64,000 bases of DNA from Acidaminobacter sp. JC074 (GCF_022496765.1 NZ_VANV01000017.1:1-64000); one strand, 5' to 3'. Shown: positions 9,237 through 19,498, counted from the first letter of the stretch. The notes: a model not told the origin generated them from the sequence alone. A program made the numbers and translations.

Positions 9237-10134
9237 CTGCCATCACCATATCCATCCATAGTTCTTCATGACCATAGCCAAACTTTTTCATCAAGTCTCC
9301 GCAATGTTTATGAAGTATCTTTGCCTTTTTTACATCCCATGATTGCCAAGCATCACCATTAGACTTTGAATCAACTTTTTTGTTTAAAAGACTTGGAAAA
9401 TAAGAGGTTTTTACTGGACCAGACTCAAAATCACTTGCAAAATCCAAGAGTTCCTTAAAGTGGTGGGTTCTTAAGTTTGAAAGGAATATATCTTCATACT
9501 TAAATACCTTGAAATTTTCTTTTTCAGCCATATCTGACAGTACAAACTCATTGAGTTTACTGTAATACCAGCAGTATTTTTCAAACTTTGAAAGCTTGTG
9601 CCAGCAGTGCTTGTAAGGATCATCATAAAAACAAGAAGGCTTCAAACTAATATTTCTAAAAATTAATTCTACAGGTCCATAAAGGGAATACTCGGTCTTA
9701 TTCATAGCCGATTCTATCCAAGTCCTTGGATCTCTTATGATAAAGATGAATCTAGAGTCCTTGTATATCTCATCAAGCAGGCCCAGTAAGCCATAAATAT
9801 GGCCACTGGAGTAGACGATATTTTCTGATTCATAAAGGCTTTCTACTTGTCTGTTGATCTGAATAATATTATCAATTGCCTTTTTTTTGCTGACTTCTTC
9901 TGCAAGATAATCTCTAGAGAGTTTGTACATGGAATGTGTATTCTTTGACTGACCAATGGTCATATGATAAAGGCCATAATCTTTTAGCTGCTTTTTTAAA
10001 AGATCTGGTTTTGACAGCCATGGTGTCCCTGGTTCATGCAGTGAAACAGAATTGTCTATCATACGTTTTAGATACTTTGAAAAAAACTGGGTCCCCGTTC
10101 GACCTGTGGATGAAATAAATATTCTTTTAGTCAT
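9229..10134 (-). CDS. PAPS-dependent sulfotransferase
   Basis: 301 residues. The 5'-phosphosulfate loop is at about 8-18 (SSTGRTGTQFF), and the 3'-phosphate site at about 129-145 (RFIFIIRDPRTWIESAMN, R134 and S142). Both are hallmarks of sulfotransferases that move sulfonate from PAPS to a hydroxyl or amino group. The two-thirds after that are unlike well-known families, so the acceptor is unknown. The ORF extends upstream to 10185, but ATG at 10132-10134 has AAAGGAGT six bases before it and starts directly at the PAPS loop. It overlaps the cysNC stop by 8 bases, so PAPS made by CysNC is its likely donor. Confidence 0.88.
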   Translation of the reverse strand: MTKRIFISSTGRTGTQFFSKYLKRMIDNSVSLHEPGTPWLSKPDLLKKQLKDYGLYHMTIGQSKNTHSMYKLSRDYLAEEVSKKKAIDNIIQINRQVESLYESENIVYSSGHIYGLLGLLDEIYKDSRFIFIIRDPRTWIESAMNKTEYSLYGPVELIFRNISLKPSCFYDDPYKHCWHKLSKFEKYCWYYSKLNEFVLSDMAEKENFKVFKYEDIFLSNLRTHHFKELLDFASDFESGPVKTSYFPSLLNKKVDSKSNGDAWQSWDVKKAKILHKHCGDLMKKFGYGHEELWMDMVMADD

Positions 10135-11959
10135 TTTTGTACTCCTTAAAAAAAGCTTGAACAATCGATTCAACACAAGCCTCAACAGATTCAGTCTCGG
10201 TATTCAAAGAAAGGTCTGACCCTTGTGGTATTTCGTAGCAAGTATGGACACCGGTAAAGTCTAGGATTTCTCCCTTTCTCGCTTTCTTGTACAAGCCCTT
10301 CACATCACGGTCTTCACAAACTTCTAAAGGTGTTGATAAAAATACTTCCTTGTAGGCATCACCCACAATAACTCTTGCCTGTTTTCTGTCATTTTCATAG
10401 GGCGAAATAAAAGCTGCAATAACAATTAGTCCCGCCTCATTCATAAGTTTACAGGTTTCAGATACACGTCTGATGTTCTCTATACGATCTACCTGGTCAA
10501 ATCCTAAATCCTTGTTAAGGCCATGTCTAAGATTGTCACCATCTAATAAGATGGTATGCATGCCCATGGCAATTAATTTTCTTTCAAGCGCATTGGCTAT
10601 TGTTGTTTTGCCAGCACCACTCAATCCAGTTAACCATATTGTTTTAGGAGTTTGATTTTTTTGATTGGCCCTTATTTCTCTTGTAATGTCTATATCCTGC
10701 CATGTGATATGCTCAGATCGTTTTATCTCATCAATCACAACACCACATGCAGCCGTCCTATTGGTCATTCTATCCATCAAAATAAAGGATCCTAAAGCCT
10801 CAGTCTTTTCAAAAGTGTCTATGGTAATTTTTTCACTTAACATAAGGGTCACCCTAGCCAGTTCATTCATAAAGAGCTCTTTAGCTGACAAATGTTTGCC
10901 TGTTTGTATGTCAATGCGATAATCAATGCTTGCGATAGAAGCGTTCACCATTCTAGTGCCTATCTTCAAAAGGTAGTTCTTGCCAAGTTTAAGCTGGTCC
11001 CTGTCCATCCATAATATATTGACTTTGAACAAATCCGTTGTCATCAAATCAGCTTTTGAAATTACCTGCCCTCTTCTGATATCAATCTCTTTATCCAAAC
11101 ACACAGTGATGGCTTGGCCCTTCATGACACTTTTAGATGCTGTATCACCAGAAAAAAGTCTTGTGACTTTTGCCTTATGCTTTTCAGGATAGACCATAAC
11201 TTCATCACCTATATTTAAAAAGCCTTCTTCCACACAGCCTTGATAGCCTCTAAAGGTATGGTCTGGTCTTGTAACCCTTTGAACTGGCATTGAAAAGTGA
11301 TTCGACATCTGACTTAATACATCAGTATGCTCTAGGTAATAAAAGAGTGTTTGTCCTTGATACCATGGTGTCTTGTTTGACCTGTTTGTTACATTGTCAC
11401 CTTCTGTTGCAGAAACTGGTATGACATGAACACTGATTAAGTTCATATTGGATGTATATCTATAAAAATCCCTAGTAATCTCTTCAAATCTAGTCTGATT
11501 GTAGTCAATCAAATCCATCTTGTTTACAGCTAAAATAACATGTTTGATCCCCATCAAGCCACAAATATTTAAGTGTCGTATGGTTTGAGCTAAAACGCCA
11601 GACCTGGCATCAACGAGGAGTACAGCTAAATCCGCAAAACTAGCACCGACAGCCATATTTCTTGTATATTGTTCATGGCCAGGACAATCAGCCACTATAA
11701 AGTTTCTTTTTTCAGTAGCAAAGTATCTATAGGCTACATCAATGGTAATCCCCTGTTCTCTTTCAGCCATCAAACCATCCAGTAATAAGGAGTAATCCAC
11801 CTTCTTATCTCTTGAAGCCTGACTTCTTAGCTCTAAAGCCTGTTTTTGGTCCGCATAAATCATCTTTGCATCAAATAACATCTTACCGATCAAGGTAGAC
11901 TTACCATCATCTACAGAACCACATGTTATAAACTTAAGTACATCTTTGTTTTCATTCAT
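10127..11959 (-). CDS. cysNC: CysNC: sulfate adenylyltransferase GTPase subunit fused to APS kinase
   Basis: 610 residues with two enzymes in one chain. The CysN GTPase half has the P-loop GSVDDGKS (14-21), DCPGH (91-95) and NKMD (146-149), followed by EF-Tu-like barrels. The CysC half begins at about 435, with Walker A GLSGAGKT (445-452), DGDNLRHGLNKDLGF and FISPYENDR. CysN with CysD makes APS from sulfate and ATP; CysC phosphorylates APS to PAPS. It overlaps cysD by one base (TAATG) and the sulfotransferase by 8. No PAPS or sulfite reductase gene is in the window, which points to sulfation rather than cysteine synthesis as the use of PAPS. Confidence 0.95.
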   Translation of the reverse strand: MNENKDVLKFITCGSVDDGKSTLIGKMLFDAKMIYADQKQALELRSQASRDKKVDYSLLLDGLMAEREQGITIDVAYRYFATEKRNFIVADCPGHEQYTRNMAVGASFADLAVLLVDARSGVLAQTIRHLNICGLMGIKHVILAVNKMDLIDYNQTRFEEITRDFYRYTSNMNLISVHVIPVSATEGDNVTNRSNKTPWYQGQTLFYYLEHTDVLSQMSNHFSMPVQRVTRPDHTFRGYQGCVEEGFLNIGDEVMVYPEKHKAKVTRLFSGDTASKSVMKGQAITVCLDKEIDIRRGQVISKADLMTTDLFKVNILWMDRDQLKLGKNYLLKIGTRMVNASIASIDYRIDIQTGKHLSAKELFMNELARVTLMLSEKITIDTFEKTEALGSFILMDRMTNRTAACGVVIDEIKRSEHITWQDIDITREIRANQKNQTPKTIWLTGLSGAGKTTIANALERKLIAMGMHTILLDGDNLRHGLNKDLGFDQVDRIENIRRVSETCKLMNEAGLIVIAAFISPYENDRKQARVIVGDAYKEVFLSTPLEVCEDRDVKGLYKKARKGEILDFTGVHTCYEIPQGSDLSLNTETESVEACVESIVQAFFKEYKND

Positions 11960-12858
11960 TAGAAGTAGCCCTCCCTTTTTCTTCTCTCCATAGAACCAGC
12001 CTCTTCGCTGTCAATGACTCTTGTAGAACGCTCTGATAGTGCCGCACCCAGTGTTTCTTCAATGATCTCTTCCAAGGTCTCTGCATCTGAGTAACAAGCA
12101 CCAGTTAAGGGGTAGCACCCAAGTGTTCTAAATCTGATTTTTCCTCTTTTGACTTCTTCACTTTCTAAAATAGGCATACGGTCATCGTCAATGCAAATGA
12201 TATTACCGTCTCTTTCAACAAAGTCTCGAGGCTTTGAAAAGTATAAAGGTACAATTTCAATGTTTTCTCTTTTTATATACTGCCAGATATCCTTTTCTGT
12301 CCAGTTCGACAAAGGAAAGACTCTTAGACTTTCACCTTTTTTTAGTCTTGTGTTGAAAAGTTTCCAGAGTTCAGGTCTTTGATTATGAGGATCCCAAATA
12401 TGATTTTTTGTCCTATGAGAAATCACCCTCTCCTTAGCTCTAGATTTTTCCTCATCTCTTCTGCCACCACAGATGGCTGCATCAAACTGATACTTGTCCA
12501 AAGCCATCTTAAGAGCTTCTGTCTTCATGATATCTGTATAATCTTTGCCATGATCAAAGGGATTGATACCATTTTTTACACCTTCTTCATTAGTATAAAC
12601 AAGCATTTCTATACCAAGTTCACTGGCTCTTCTATCTCTAAAATCAATCATCTCTTTAAACTTCCAAGTCGTATCTATATGCATAAATGGAAATGGCGGC
12701 TTTTCTGGGTAAAAAGCCTTAAAAGCCAAATGCAACATAACTGAACTGTCCTTGCCTATGGAATAAAGCATCACTGGATTCTCACATTCAGAGGCTACTT
12801 CTCTCATAATATATATGGCTTCCGCTTCTAATTGATCTAGGTAAGTCATCTTTTTCAT
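11959..12858 (-). CDS. cysD: Sulfate adenylyltransferase small subunit CysD
   Basis: 299 residues, full family length. The PP-loop ATP-pyrophosphatase motif is at about 33-40 ([13 protein letters not shown]), followed by [11 protein letters not shown], the conserved [14 protein letters not shown] and [10 protein letters not shown], and the usual C-terminus ([11 protein letters not shown]). It catalyses formation of APS together with the GTP-driven CysN half of the next gene. ATG at 12856-12858 follows AGGAG. As the first gene of the block it should have the promoter in the AT-rich gap at 12,859-12,963; no riboswitch-like structure was recognised there. Confidence 0.96.
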   Translation of the reverse strand: MKKMTYLDQLEAEAIYIMREVASECENPVMLYSIGKDSSVMLHLAFKAFYPEKPPFPFMHIDTTWKFKEMIDFRDRRASELGIEMLVYTNEEGVKNGINPFDHGKDYTDIMKTEALKMALDKYQFDAAICGGRRDEEKSRAKERVISHRTKNHIWDPHNQRPELWKLFNTRLKKGESLRVFPLSNWTEKDIWQYIKRENIEIVPLYFSKPRDFVERDGNIICIDDDRMPILESEEVKRGKIRFRTLGCYPLTGACYSDAETLEEIIEETLGAALSERSTRVIDSEEAGSMERRKREGYF

Positions 12859-12963
12859 CGTTTTCTCCTATCTACTTTCTATTCTAAAACCATCATAAAT
12901 CCTAGAGTTAAAGCCTGAGTTGATAGAAAATAAACAAAAGATAAATAATTTTTTAAATAAAAA

Positions 12964-12988
12964 AAATAAACTGCATAACAGTTTATTT
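12964..12988 (-). terminator. Rho-independent terminator of the 91-residue membrane protein gene
   Basis: A perfect 10-bp stem (AAATAAACTG / CAGTTTATTT) with a 5-base loop precedes a long T-run on the minus strand. It separates this gene from the cysD promoter region. Confidence 0.85.
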
Positions 12989-13258
12989 GAGGTCTTCTCT
13001 TTGGGCCACAATGATAAGGGCTATTAAATGTCCACCAACTAATCCTACAATTACATCAAACTGGTTAACTGGCATCCTAAAGACCGATACTAAGCCAGCA
13101 ATGATAAATAGCAGGGTGAATTGTGAAAAAAATATGGCTTGTCTACTGCCAAAAAATATTTTCCCAAACTTAGTTTTTCGAAACCTTGTAATATATGAAT
13201 ATCTACTTTCTAACAGTAAAGCGATAACAAGAGACAATATACCTAAAATGACAATCAT
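12983..13258 (-). CDS. Small membrane protein of unknown function
   Basis: 91 residues. An N-terminal hydrophobic segment (IVILGILSLVIALLLE) is followed by a basic loop (RFRKTKFGK) and two further hydrophobic segments (FFSQFTLLFIIAGLVSVF and VIVGLVGGHLIALIIV). No family is recognised. It is monocistronic with its own terminator and is divergent from the beta-propeller lipoprotein gene at 13,361. The start is preceded by AAAGGAG. An RBS, sensible topology and a terminator support it as a real gene. Confidence 0.7.
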   Translation of the reverse strand: MIVILGILSLVIALLLESRYSYITRFRKTKFGKIFFGSRQAIFFSQFTLLFIIAGLVSVFRMPVNQFDVIVGLVGGHLIALIIVAQREDLK

Positions 13259-13360
13259 TAAAAACTCCTTTCAAGTTAGTATACTACAGGATGAGAAGTT
13301 TAGCATTTATTATCATGATATTTTATAGCAATTATATAAACTGAAACTAGGAGGTATAAA

Positions 13361-15115
13361 ATGAAACAACTAATCTTATTATTAACACTGTTATTTGTCG
13401 CTTGTTCCAAGACTGTAGAGGTGCCCATACAAGAAAAGACTCAAGAACCCTCTTCTCCAGCTGAAGTCAAAGAGATTGTAAAAGAAGTCATACAAGAAGA
13501 AGCTACTATCATCCCCCCTCTTGAACACGACATACTCTTTTCCTCAGAGAGAGGTGGTGACAGAGACTTATATCTTTTCAACAGCCAGACCAAATCAGTA
13601 GAAATCATTCTTGATCTAAACTCACTTGAGGGTCACGCCGATTTTTCACCTGACGGTTATACCATTGTCTTTTTCTCAACCATGAATGGCAATAGAGACC
13701 TCTACACTATAGACCTCAGAAGTCCTGAAGCAACTCTCAAACGTTTGACCTTTTCTGGTGGTGATGATCATTTGCCCGACTTTTCACCAGATGGTAAACA
13801 GATTGTATTTGAATCTACGCGAGACGGAAACTCTGAAATCTATATCATGAACGCAGATGGTAGTCATCAAACAAGGCTTACAAATAACCATACAAAAGAC
13901 AAGCAGCCAAAATTTTCGCCAGATGGCACAAGGATTGGCTACACCTCTATAGAATCTGGTATCCAAAAGCTTGCCATACTCGATTTAAAAGACGGTTCAA
14001 TTACCTTATCCGATACAGAACATCTAGGCTATATTGATTTTTATGACGATGACAACATCATTTGTCATGGCAAGAACTCGAGTCGAACAGAACTTTTTAC
14101 TTATAATATTAAGACTCATGTACGCGAACCTTTCTTACAGGACACAAGAACCCTTTGGGTTCCAGTATATTCTCATGATAAAAAATGGGTAGTTTATAAT
14201 AAAGAGGCTGGTTTTGGTAGTGGCGAAATCTATGTTAGAAATCTCGAGACTCATGAGGAATACCAAATAACTAATGATCCAAGTTCAGATTGGGGTCCAG
14301 ATTTTAGGCCATATCCTCATAAAGAAACCATTTACTTTGACTCCAATATGGATGGTGATCGGGATATCTATAGTTATGATGTTTCATCTGATACACTTAC
14401 CAATCTCACAGACAATGACTTTGACGATGGTTTGCCATATCTCTCATCAGATAAAAAGCGCTTGGTCTTTTATTCAAATAGAGATGGTGATGATGAAATC
14501 TACACCATGAATGTAGATGGTACTAACCTAATGCAATTAACCTTTAACGACAGTGAAGACAGGGCTGCAACTTGGTCACACGATGGCAAGAGCATCGCCT
14601 TTTCATCTACAAGAGATGGAGATAGGGAAATTTTTATCATGACAGCAGATGGTCATCATCAAACACAGCTAACTCACAATACAGATAAGGACTTCTGGCC
14701 AGCATTCTCCATGGATGATCATGAAGTGACATATACACATTTTTCAAGTACTCAGGACACCTATACCATTACAATCGATGATTGGACCAATCAAAGTGTG
14801 TTTGAAAGCCAACTATTATTAGAAAACTGTTCAAGGTGTGAATTCAGTCCTTCAGGCAGTCAAATAGCCTACTCTACAAGACTAAGTGGCATTTGGCAAA
14901 TAGCAACCTATGACTTCAATACCGAGGAAATAACCTTACATACAGATAACAGTCATGCCGATTGGGTGCCGACTTGGTTAGACAGTGATACACTCATTTA
15001 TTCAAGAGAATCCGGTTATAAAGCAAAGATCATCAAACACCACTTGCCAACAAGACATGAAACGATTATCATGATGGATAATGCTCAAAACTGGAGACCA
15101 GTCGGATATAAATAA
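13361..15115 (+). CDS. TolB-like PD40 beta-propeller lipoprotein
   Basis: 584 residues. A lipoprotein signal peptide ends in LLFVAC (lipidated C15), followed by a Glu/Pro/Lys-rich spacer to about residue 50. The rest is built of PD40/WD40-like blades such as FSPDGKQIVFESTRDGNSEI and WSHDGKSIAFSSTRDGDREI, probably two propellers. TolB-type propellers bind proteins or peptides; in a monoderm it would be anchored on the outer face of the membrane. ATG follows AGGAGGTATAAA. Monocistronic, convergent with the dCache receptor across a shared terminator. The partner is unknown. Confidence 0.88.
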   Translation: MKQLILLLTLLFVACSKTVEVPIQEKTQEPSSPAEVKEIVKEVIQEEATIIPPLEHDILFSSERGGDRDLYLFNSQTKSVEIILDLNSLEGHADFSPDGYTIVFFSTMNGNRDLYTIDLRSPEATLKRLTFSGGDDHLPDFSPDGKQIVFESTRDGNSEIYIMNADGSHQTRLTNNHTKDKQPKFSPDGTRIGYTSIESGIQKLAILDLKDGSITLSDTEHLGYIDFYDDDNIICHGKNSSRTELFTYNIKTHVREPFLQDTRTLWVPVYSHDKKWVVYNKEAGFGSGEIYVRNLETHEEYQITNDPSSDWGPDFRPYPHKETIYFDSNMDGDRDIYSYDVSSDTLTNLTDNDFDDGLPYLSSDKKRLVFYSNRDGDDEIYTMNVDGTNLMQLTFNDSEDRAATWSHDGKSIAFSSTRDGDREIFIMTADGHHQTQLTHNTDKDFWPAFSMDDHEVTYTHFSSTQDTYTITIDDWTNQSVFESQLLLENCSRCEFSPSGSQIAYSTRLSGIWQIATYDFNTEEITLHTDNSHADWVPTWLDSDTLIYSRESGYKAKIIKHHLPTRHETIIMMDNAQNWRPVGYK

Positions 15116-15117
15116 TT

Positions 15118-15143
15118 AATGCACGCTATTTCTAGCGTGCATT
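15118..15143. terminator. Bidirectional terminator between convergent genes
   Basis: A perfect 11-bp stem (AATGCACGCTA / TAGCGTGCATT) with a TTTC loop lies between the plus-strand propeller lipoprotein and the minus-strand chemoreceptor, and can serve both. Confidence 0.85.
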
Positions 15144-15145
15144 TC

Positions 15146-17170
15146 CTATAGTTTGAATATATTTAACTCAGTTTGAAGTTCGTCAGATAGTGCATTTAGC
15201 TTTTCTGCTTCTACAGCTAAATTTTCCATAATGGCTAACTGTTCTTCAGTTGTAGCACTCATCTCTTCCATGGAAGCAGATGTTTCTTCTGATGCAGCTG
15301 ATATACCTTCAATGTAACCTACAATCTCGTCCTTATAAGCCCTAACTTCAATAGCGGCTTCTTTAGACGTCACAGTTAAGTTAAATAAGCTTTCTAAATT
15401 CTTGCCGATTTCATCAAAAATCTCTTGGGTCTTCTTAACAACTTGAACATTGTTTTCAACAATTTCTTCCGAGATATTTGTTTGCTTAACTGCATCTGCA
15501 GACTTAGCTTGTATATCACTGATCTTTTCACTGATATCTTCTGTTGCCTGATTGGTTTGTTCTGCAAGCTTTCTAATTTCATCTGCGACAACTGCAAAAC
15601 CTCTACCAGCTTCACCTGCACGTGCTGCTTCAATGGAAGCATTTAAGGCAAGTAGGTTGGTCTGACTTGAGATATCACTGATGATGCGAACAATCTCTGA
15701 AATATCATTAGATGCCTTATCCATATCCCCAACGATAACTTTTATGGCTTCTACAGATTCATGGTTGTCTTTGGCTTGTTTGTTTAGAGATTCTATAGCA
15801 GAAGTCCCTTCATTGGATAAATCATGAACTTGTCTAGTGGATGTATTTATTTCCTCAGTTGATGTGATGACATCTTCTATTTCTGATGCCAGCTTATGCA
15901 TACCTGTTACTGACTGTTCTGTTTGAATGGCTTGATCTGATGCTGCTTCAGCCACTTCAGATACTGCAGTCGCTACTTCATTTAAGGCAATCTTTGATTC
16001 CTCAGATATTGTAACCATAGATTCAGAAGCTTTATCTACATTAGTAGAGGAAGCATGAACAGCACCTAAAACTGAAGAAAAACTCGTAACAATATTGTTA
16101 TAGGCAGATGCAATTTGACCGATTTCATCTTTTGACTTGATGTCCACAGTTTGAGTCAAATCTCCCTCAGCTAAGGCATTCATCCCTTTTAGAAGGACCG
16201 GCACCTTTTTTAAGGCTGAGCCAGTTGCAAAATAAACTGCTATCACCAAGAACAATAGAGTCAAGGCAAATAAAATTGTATTGGTCCATTTAAATGAAGC
16301 GATGACGTCTCTTGTCTCACTTTTAGGTACAGTTGCCCCAACAGACCACATCGATGATTTTACTGGTGCATAGGCAAAATACTTATGGTCACCTTTGTAC
16401 TCAAAGTCACTGATATCACTATGCCCTGCTAACATTTCCTCTTGAAAATCTGCAAAGACATCCCCTAAGTCTCCTAGTTGAGATTTCATTCTTAAAGCCT
16501 CATCTGGATGATAGACAAAGGTACCTTCACTGTCTATGAGTACTGGATAACCTGCTTCACCGATTCTATAGCCTTCAAAGTAAGCTGACAAATCGTCTAA
16601 GTAGACATCTAAGCCGACATTACCGATAATTTTATTATTTTCTTTAATTGGATAAACGACTGAAATAACTTGTTTACCTGTCATTTGATCAATGTAGGGT
16701 CTTGAATAAGTTAAACCATCAATCTCCTCCATTTGGACAAACCAGTCACGCGCTTTGATATTAAAGTCATCTGGCGTAACATAAAGTGGATCTTCTATAA
16801 TCAAGTCATTTGCTCTTACAGAACCTAACCATGCAAGACCAATTGTATCAGATGTTGACGATACTTTTTTTAACATCTCAATAACTGCTTCATATGAACT
16901 TAATGATTGTTTTATTTTCTTATTGTTGTACTTACTCACAATATGGATAAACTCATCATTGGTAGCCATTTGTCTAACAACAGTCCCAAACTCTTGTAAC
17001 TGACTGTTAACTTCAGTTGCAACAATGGTTGCATCCTTTAACAATTTTTCTGTGGCATCCTTCTCCATCTGAGCATCTATTCTCTCATTGATTACAAAGC
17101 CTGTAACCGTTAATGACAGTGTGATAACCAACAAAACAACACTTAAAATTTTCCCCTTAATACTTCTCAT
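15146..17170 (-). CDS. Methyl-accepting chemotaxis protein with dCache sensor
   Basis: 674 residues. TM1 is at about 8-27 and an extracellular double-Cache domain covers about 35-285, followed by TM2 (about 295-315), HAMP and a signalling domain ([20 protein letters not shown]). The membrane-distal Cache pocket carries RDWF (R141, W143), SRPYID (Y159, D161) and GLDVYLDD (D188). These resemble the amino-acid-binding motif described for dCache receptors (RxWY...Y...D, with Phe in place of one Tyr), so an amino acid or amine ligand is plausible but not certain. The start follows GGAGGTAAA. It is divergent from a TetR gene, and TATAAT at 17,213-17,218 (minus) may be its -10. Confidence 0.93.
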   Translation of the reverse strand: MRSIKGKILSVVLLVITLSLTVTGFVINERIDAQMEKDATEKLLKDATIVATEVNSQLQEFGTVVRQMATNDEFIHIVSKYNNKKIKQSLSSYEAVIEMLKKVSSTSDTIGLAWLGSVRANDLIIEDPLYVTPDDFNIKARDWFVQMEEIDGLTYSRPYIDQMTGKQVISVVYPIKENNKIIGNVGLDVYLDDLSAYFEGYRIGEAGYPVLIDSEGTFVYHPDEALRMKSQLGDLGDVFADFQEEMLAGHSDISDFEYKGDHKYFAYAPVKSSMWSVGATVPKSETRDVIASFKWTNTILFALTLLFLVIAVYFATGSALKKVPVLLKGMNALAEGDLTQTVDIKSKDEIGQIASAYNNIVTSFSSVLGAVHASSTNVDKASESMVTISEESKIALNEVATAVSEVAEAASDQAIQTEQSVTGMHKLASEIEDVITSTEEINTSTRQVHDLSNEGTSAIESLNKQAKDNHESVEAIKVIVGDMDKASNDISEIVRIISDISSQTNLLALNASIEAARAGEAGRGFAVVADEIRKLAEQTNQATEDISEKISDIQAKSADAVKQTNISEEIVENNVQVVKKTQEIFDEIGKNLESLFNLTVTSKEAAIEVRAYKDEIVGYIEGISAASEETSASMEEMSATTEEQLAIMENLAVEAEKLNALSDELQTELNIFKL

Positions 17171-17257
17171 TTTACCTCCTAGCTGACACTCGTCAGTTGC
17201 ATATCAAATTACATTATACTTTGTTTGATGATAAAATGAAAGTGCTTAGGAGGGAAA

Positions 17258-17827
17258 ATGAATACAAAGGACAAAATATTATTAGTTTCTTATGACTACT
17301 ACACAAAATATGGTGAGTTTTTCAGCCTGTCTCAAATCGCTGAAGAACTAGGTATTAAGAAGCAATCCATATACTCACACTTTAAAAATAAAGATGAACT
17401 TTTAAGAACCATGCTTTATCAGGCAGTTGGCAATTATCTTCTTCAAATCAATCAAGAATTTGAAGCTGCAAAAGATTTACCTATAAAAAATCGACTCTAT
17501 AAGATGGGGATCAAGTTCATAGAGTTTAATGCTGATGAAAAGAACTTTAAAACGAGAAAATGGCTCGCCATCTCTAAAGAAAACTTTCCTTTTATAGATG
17601 ACATGTTAAGTCAATCATCTCATGAACTCGACTTGCTTATGGACACTGTTTTTGAAGATGGTATTAAAAATAATCAACTGAAAGACTTGCCTCCTCAAAC
17701 CATGAGAAAAACATACATCTATATGATAAGAGGCATTATCGATAATATTATGCCTTCAAAATTAGATGAGAATCTAGATATATTTGAAGAAGTCTTTGAG
17801 TTTTTCTATGCATCTATTGAAAAATAA
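17258..17827 (+). CDS. TetR/AcrR-family transcriptional regulator
   Basis: 189 residues. The N-terminal helix-turn-helix (ILLVSYDYYTKYGEFFSLSQ, then IAEELGIKKQSIYSHFKNKD) is typical of TetR repressors. The C-terminal helical domain (about 60-189) binds an unknown ligand. ATG follows AGGAGGGAAA. It is transcribed divergently from the dCache chemoreceptor with an 87-base shared promoter gap, so regulation of itself or that receptor is possible. It ends at a clear hairpin. No efflux pump is adjacent. Confidence 0.9.
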   Translation: MNTKDKILLVSYDYYTKYGEFFSLSQIAEELGIKKQSIYSHFKNKDELLRTMLYQAVGNYLLQINQEFEAAKDLPIKNRLYKMGIKFIEFNADEKNFKTRKWLAISKENFPFIDDMLSQSSHELDLLMDTVFEDGIKNNQLKDLPPQTMRKTYIYMIRGIIDNIMPSKLDENLDIFEEVFEFFYASIEK

Positions 17828-17850
17828 GAATCCAGACCAGCTGGATTCTT
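17826..17850 (+). terminator. Rho-independent terminator of the TetR gene
   Basis: A perfect 10-bp stem (AAGAATCCAG / CTGGATTCTT) with a 5-base loop, then TTATTGG. It starts at the TetR stop codon. Confidence 0.75.
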
Positions 17851-17869
17851 TTATTGGTTTGAAAACTTG

Positions 17870-17945
17870 TTTTTCATAAGTAACGAAGCACTCGATGTGC
17901 CAGGATGCTAGGGCGAGCAGGAACTTGTTCCGACCAGCCTTGAGT
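17870..17945. other. Unexplained structured, GC-richer intergenic segment after trpB
   Basis: This stretch between the convergent tetR and trpB genes is visibly richer in G and C than its surroundings and contains inverted repeats, for example GGAAC/GTTCC around GAACTTGTTCC and GCACTCGATGTGC. It has no ORF and no good U-tract. It could be the trpB terminator, a small RNA or the remnant of a mobile repeat; nothing seen here decides between these. Confidence 0.4.
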
Positions 17946-17952
17946 TCTTATT

Positions 17953-19134
17953 TCATTTCAAAATCTCCTGCATTCTTACCATATCTTTATCGCCTCTACC
18001 TGATAAGTTAATGATGATGGTTTGATCAGCATCAAGGCCTTTAGCAAGCTTTACACCATAAGAAATTGCATGGGCACTTTCTATGGCAGGAATAATACCT
18101 TCTGTTTTAGAAAGTAGTTTAAAGGCTTCAATAGCATCTTGATCAGATGCTGTGACATACTCGCATCTTTTTGTATCTTTAAAGTGACTGTGTTCTGGTC
18201 CGACACCTGGATAATCAAGGCCTGCAGCTATAGAGTGTACAGGTAGCGCCTCACCTTTTTCATCTTGCAGATTGTAACATTTAAAGCCGTGAATCACACC
18301 AGGCTTTCCATAAGTCATGGTTGCAGCATGTTCACCAATTTTACTCCCCTTACCAGCTGGTTCCACACCAACCAACTTCACATCGTCTTCATAAAAGCCA
18401 TTGAAAAGACCAATAGCGTTTGAACCACCACCTACACAAGCAACTACATAATCCGGTAATTTATTTTCTTTATCTAGAATCTGTTGTCTGGCCTCTTTAC
18501 CTATGATGCTTTGGAACTCTCTAACCATTAATGGATATGGATGTGGCCCTACAGCTGATCCTAATAGGTAGAAGGTATTTTTACAGTTAATCACATAATC
18601 ATTTAGAGCTTCATCCACAGCTTCCTTTAAGGTTCTTTGACCTGATTTTGCTGCTACGACCTTTGCACCTAAAAGTTCCATCTTAAAGACATTTAGAGCT
18701 TGTCGCGCCATGTCTACTTCACCCATATATATCACACATTCCATATCAAACAAGGCACACACTGTAGCAGTAGCCACACCATGCTGTCCAGCGCCCGTTT
18801 CTGCAATGATTCGCTTTTTACCCATTCTCTTTGCCAGTAAAACCTGACCAATGGTGTTGTTAATCTTATGGGCACCAGTATGGTTCAAATCTTCTCTCTT
18901 AAGATAGATTTTTCCGCCGCCACAAGTTTTGCTTAAATTTTCTGCATAGTAAAGTGGGTTGGATCTGCCAATATATTCTCTTTGATAATATCTTAAGTCT
19001 TTATGAAATGACTCATCCCCTAGAGCTTCAAAAAAAGCCTTTTCTAGTTCTTTTAAAGGTGCCTTTAAAGGTTCTGGAACAAATGCACCACCGTACTCAC
19101 CAAACATACCATCTGAATTTCTTAATTCTTTCAT
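17953..19134 (-). CDS. trpB: Tryptophan synthase beta chain (orphan)
   Basis: 393 residues, the usual length of TrpB1. It makes tryptophan from indole and serine using PLP, which binds K90 in HTGAHKINN. The phosphate-binding glycine loop is [23 protein letters not shown], with the catalytic glutamate, is intact. No trpA or other trp gene is adjacent, so in this location it is a stand-alone beta subunit, suited to indole salvage or to pairing with a TrpA encoded elsewhere. ATG follows AAGGAGGATTAAA. Expression is governed by the upstream T-box leader, which reads uncharged tRNA-Trp. Confidence 0.95.
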   Translation of the reverse strand: MKELRNSDGMFGEYGGAFVPEPLKAPLKELEKAFFEALGDESFHKDLRYYQREYIGRSNPLYYAENLSKTCGGGKIYLKREDLNHTGAHKINNTIGQVLLAKRMGKKRIIAETGAGQHGVATATVCALFDMECVIYMGEVDMARQALNVFKMELLGAKVVAAKSGQRTLKEAVDEALNDYVINCKNTFYLLGSAVGPHPYPLMVREFQSIIGKEARQQILDKENKLPDYVVACVGGGSNAIGLFNGFYEDDVKLVGVEPAGKGSKIGEHAATMTYGKPGVIHGFKCYNLQDEKGEALPVHSIAAGLDYPGVGPEHSHFKDTKRCEYVTASDQDAIEAFKLLSKTEGIIPAIESAHAISYGVKLAKGLDADQTIIINLSGRGDKDMVRMQEILK

Positions 19135-19233
19135 TTTAATCCTCCTTGAGTTGGTCCTTAATGGACATAAGCTTACGATTTATAAGTTGTTCAGTTCATT
19201 TATAATTCACACACTACCTCCATTTCTAAATAC

Positions 19234-19492
19234 AAAAAGCCCTCTATACACAAAGTATAGAGGGCGAATCTACTCGCGGTGCCACCTCAATTTAAAGGAT
19301 AAACCTTTATCTCATCTGTTACAGGCATAGCCGATAACATATCTCTATAACGGGAGAACCCGGGTTGCATACTTTAATTTCAGCGCCCACTCATGAGTCC
19401 ATTCAAATCAACTAATCTTATCGGATTCACACCATCACCGACTCTCTTTGAAGATTTCATTCATTCTACTACTCTCAATCAACGTTTTATTA
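19234..19492 (-). promoter_or_regulatory. T-box leader (tRNA-Trp sensing) upstream of trpB
   Basis: On the minus strand the conserved T-box GAGGTGGCACCGCG lies at 19,275-19,288. It is followed by a terminator hairpin with an 11-bp perfect stem (GCCCTCTATAC / GTATAGAGGGC, 19,239-19,265) and a U-run. Upstream, stem I shows AGAGAGTCGGTGATGGTG (19,430-19,447). A candidate specifier UGG is at 19,399-19,401 in the context GAATGGAC, the tryptophan codon, matching the downstream gene. Uncharged tRNA-Trp should favour antitermination and trpB expression. Start and end are set by the promoter and terminator seen here. Confidence 0.92.
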
Positions 19493-19498
19493 ATAGCT

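Noticed and set aside
10127..12858. Assimilatory sulfate reduction operon
   Set aside because: CysD and CysNC are present but no PAPS/APS reductase or sulfite reductase is adjacent, while a sulfotransferase is overlapping.
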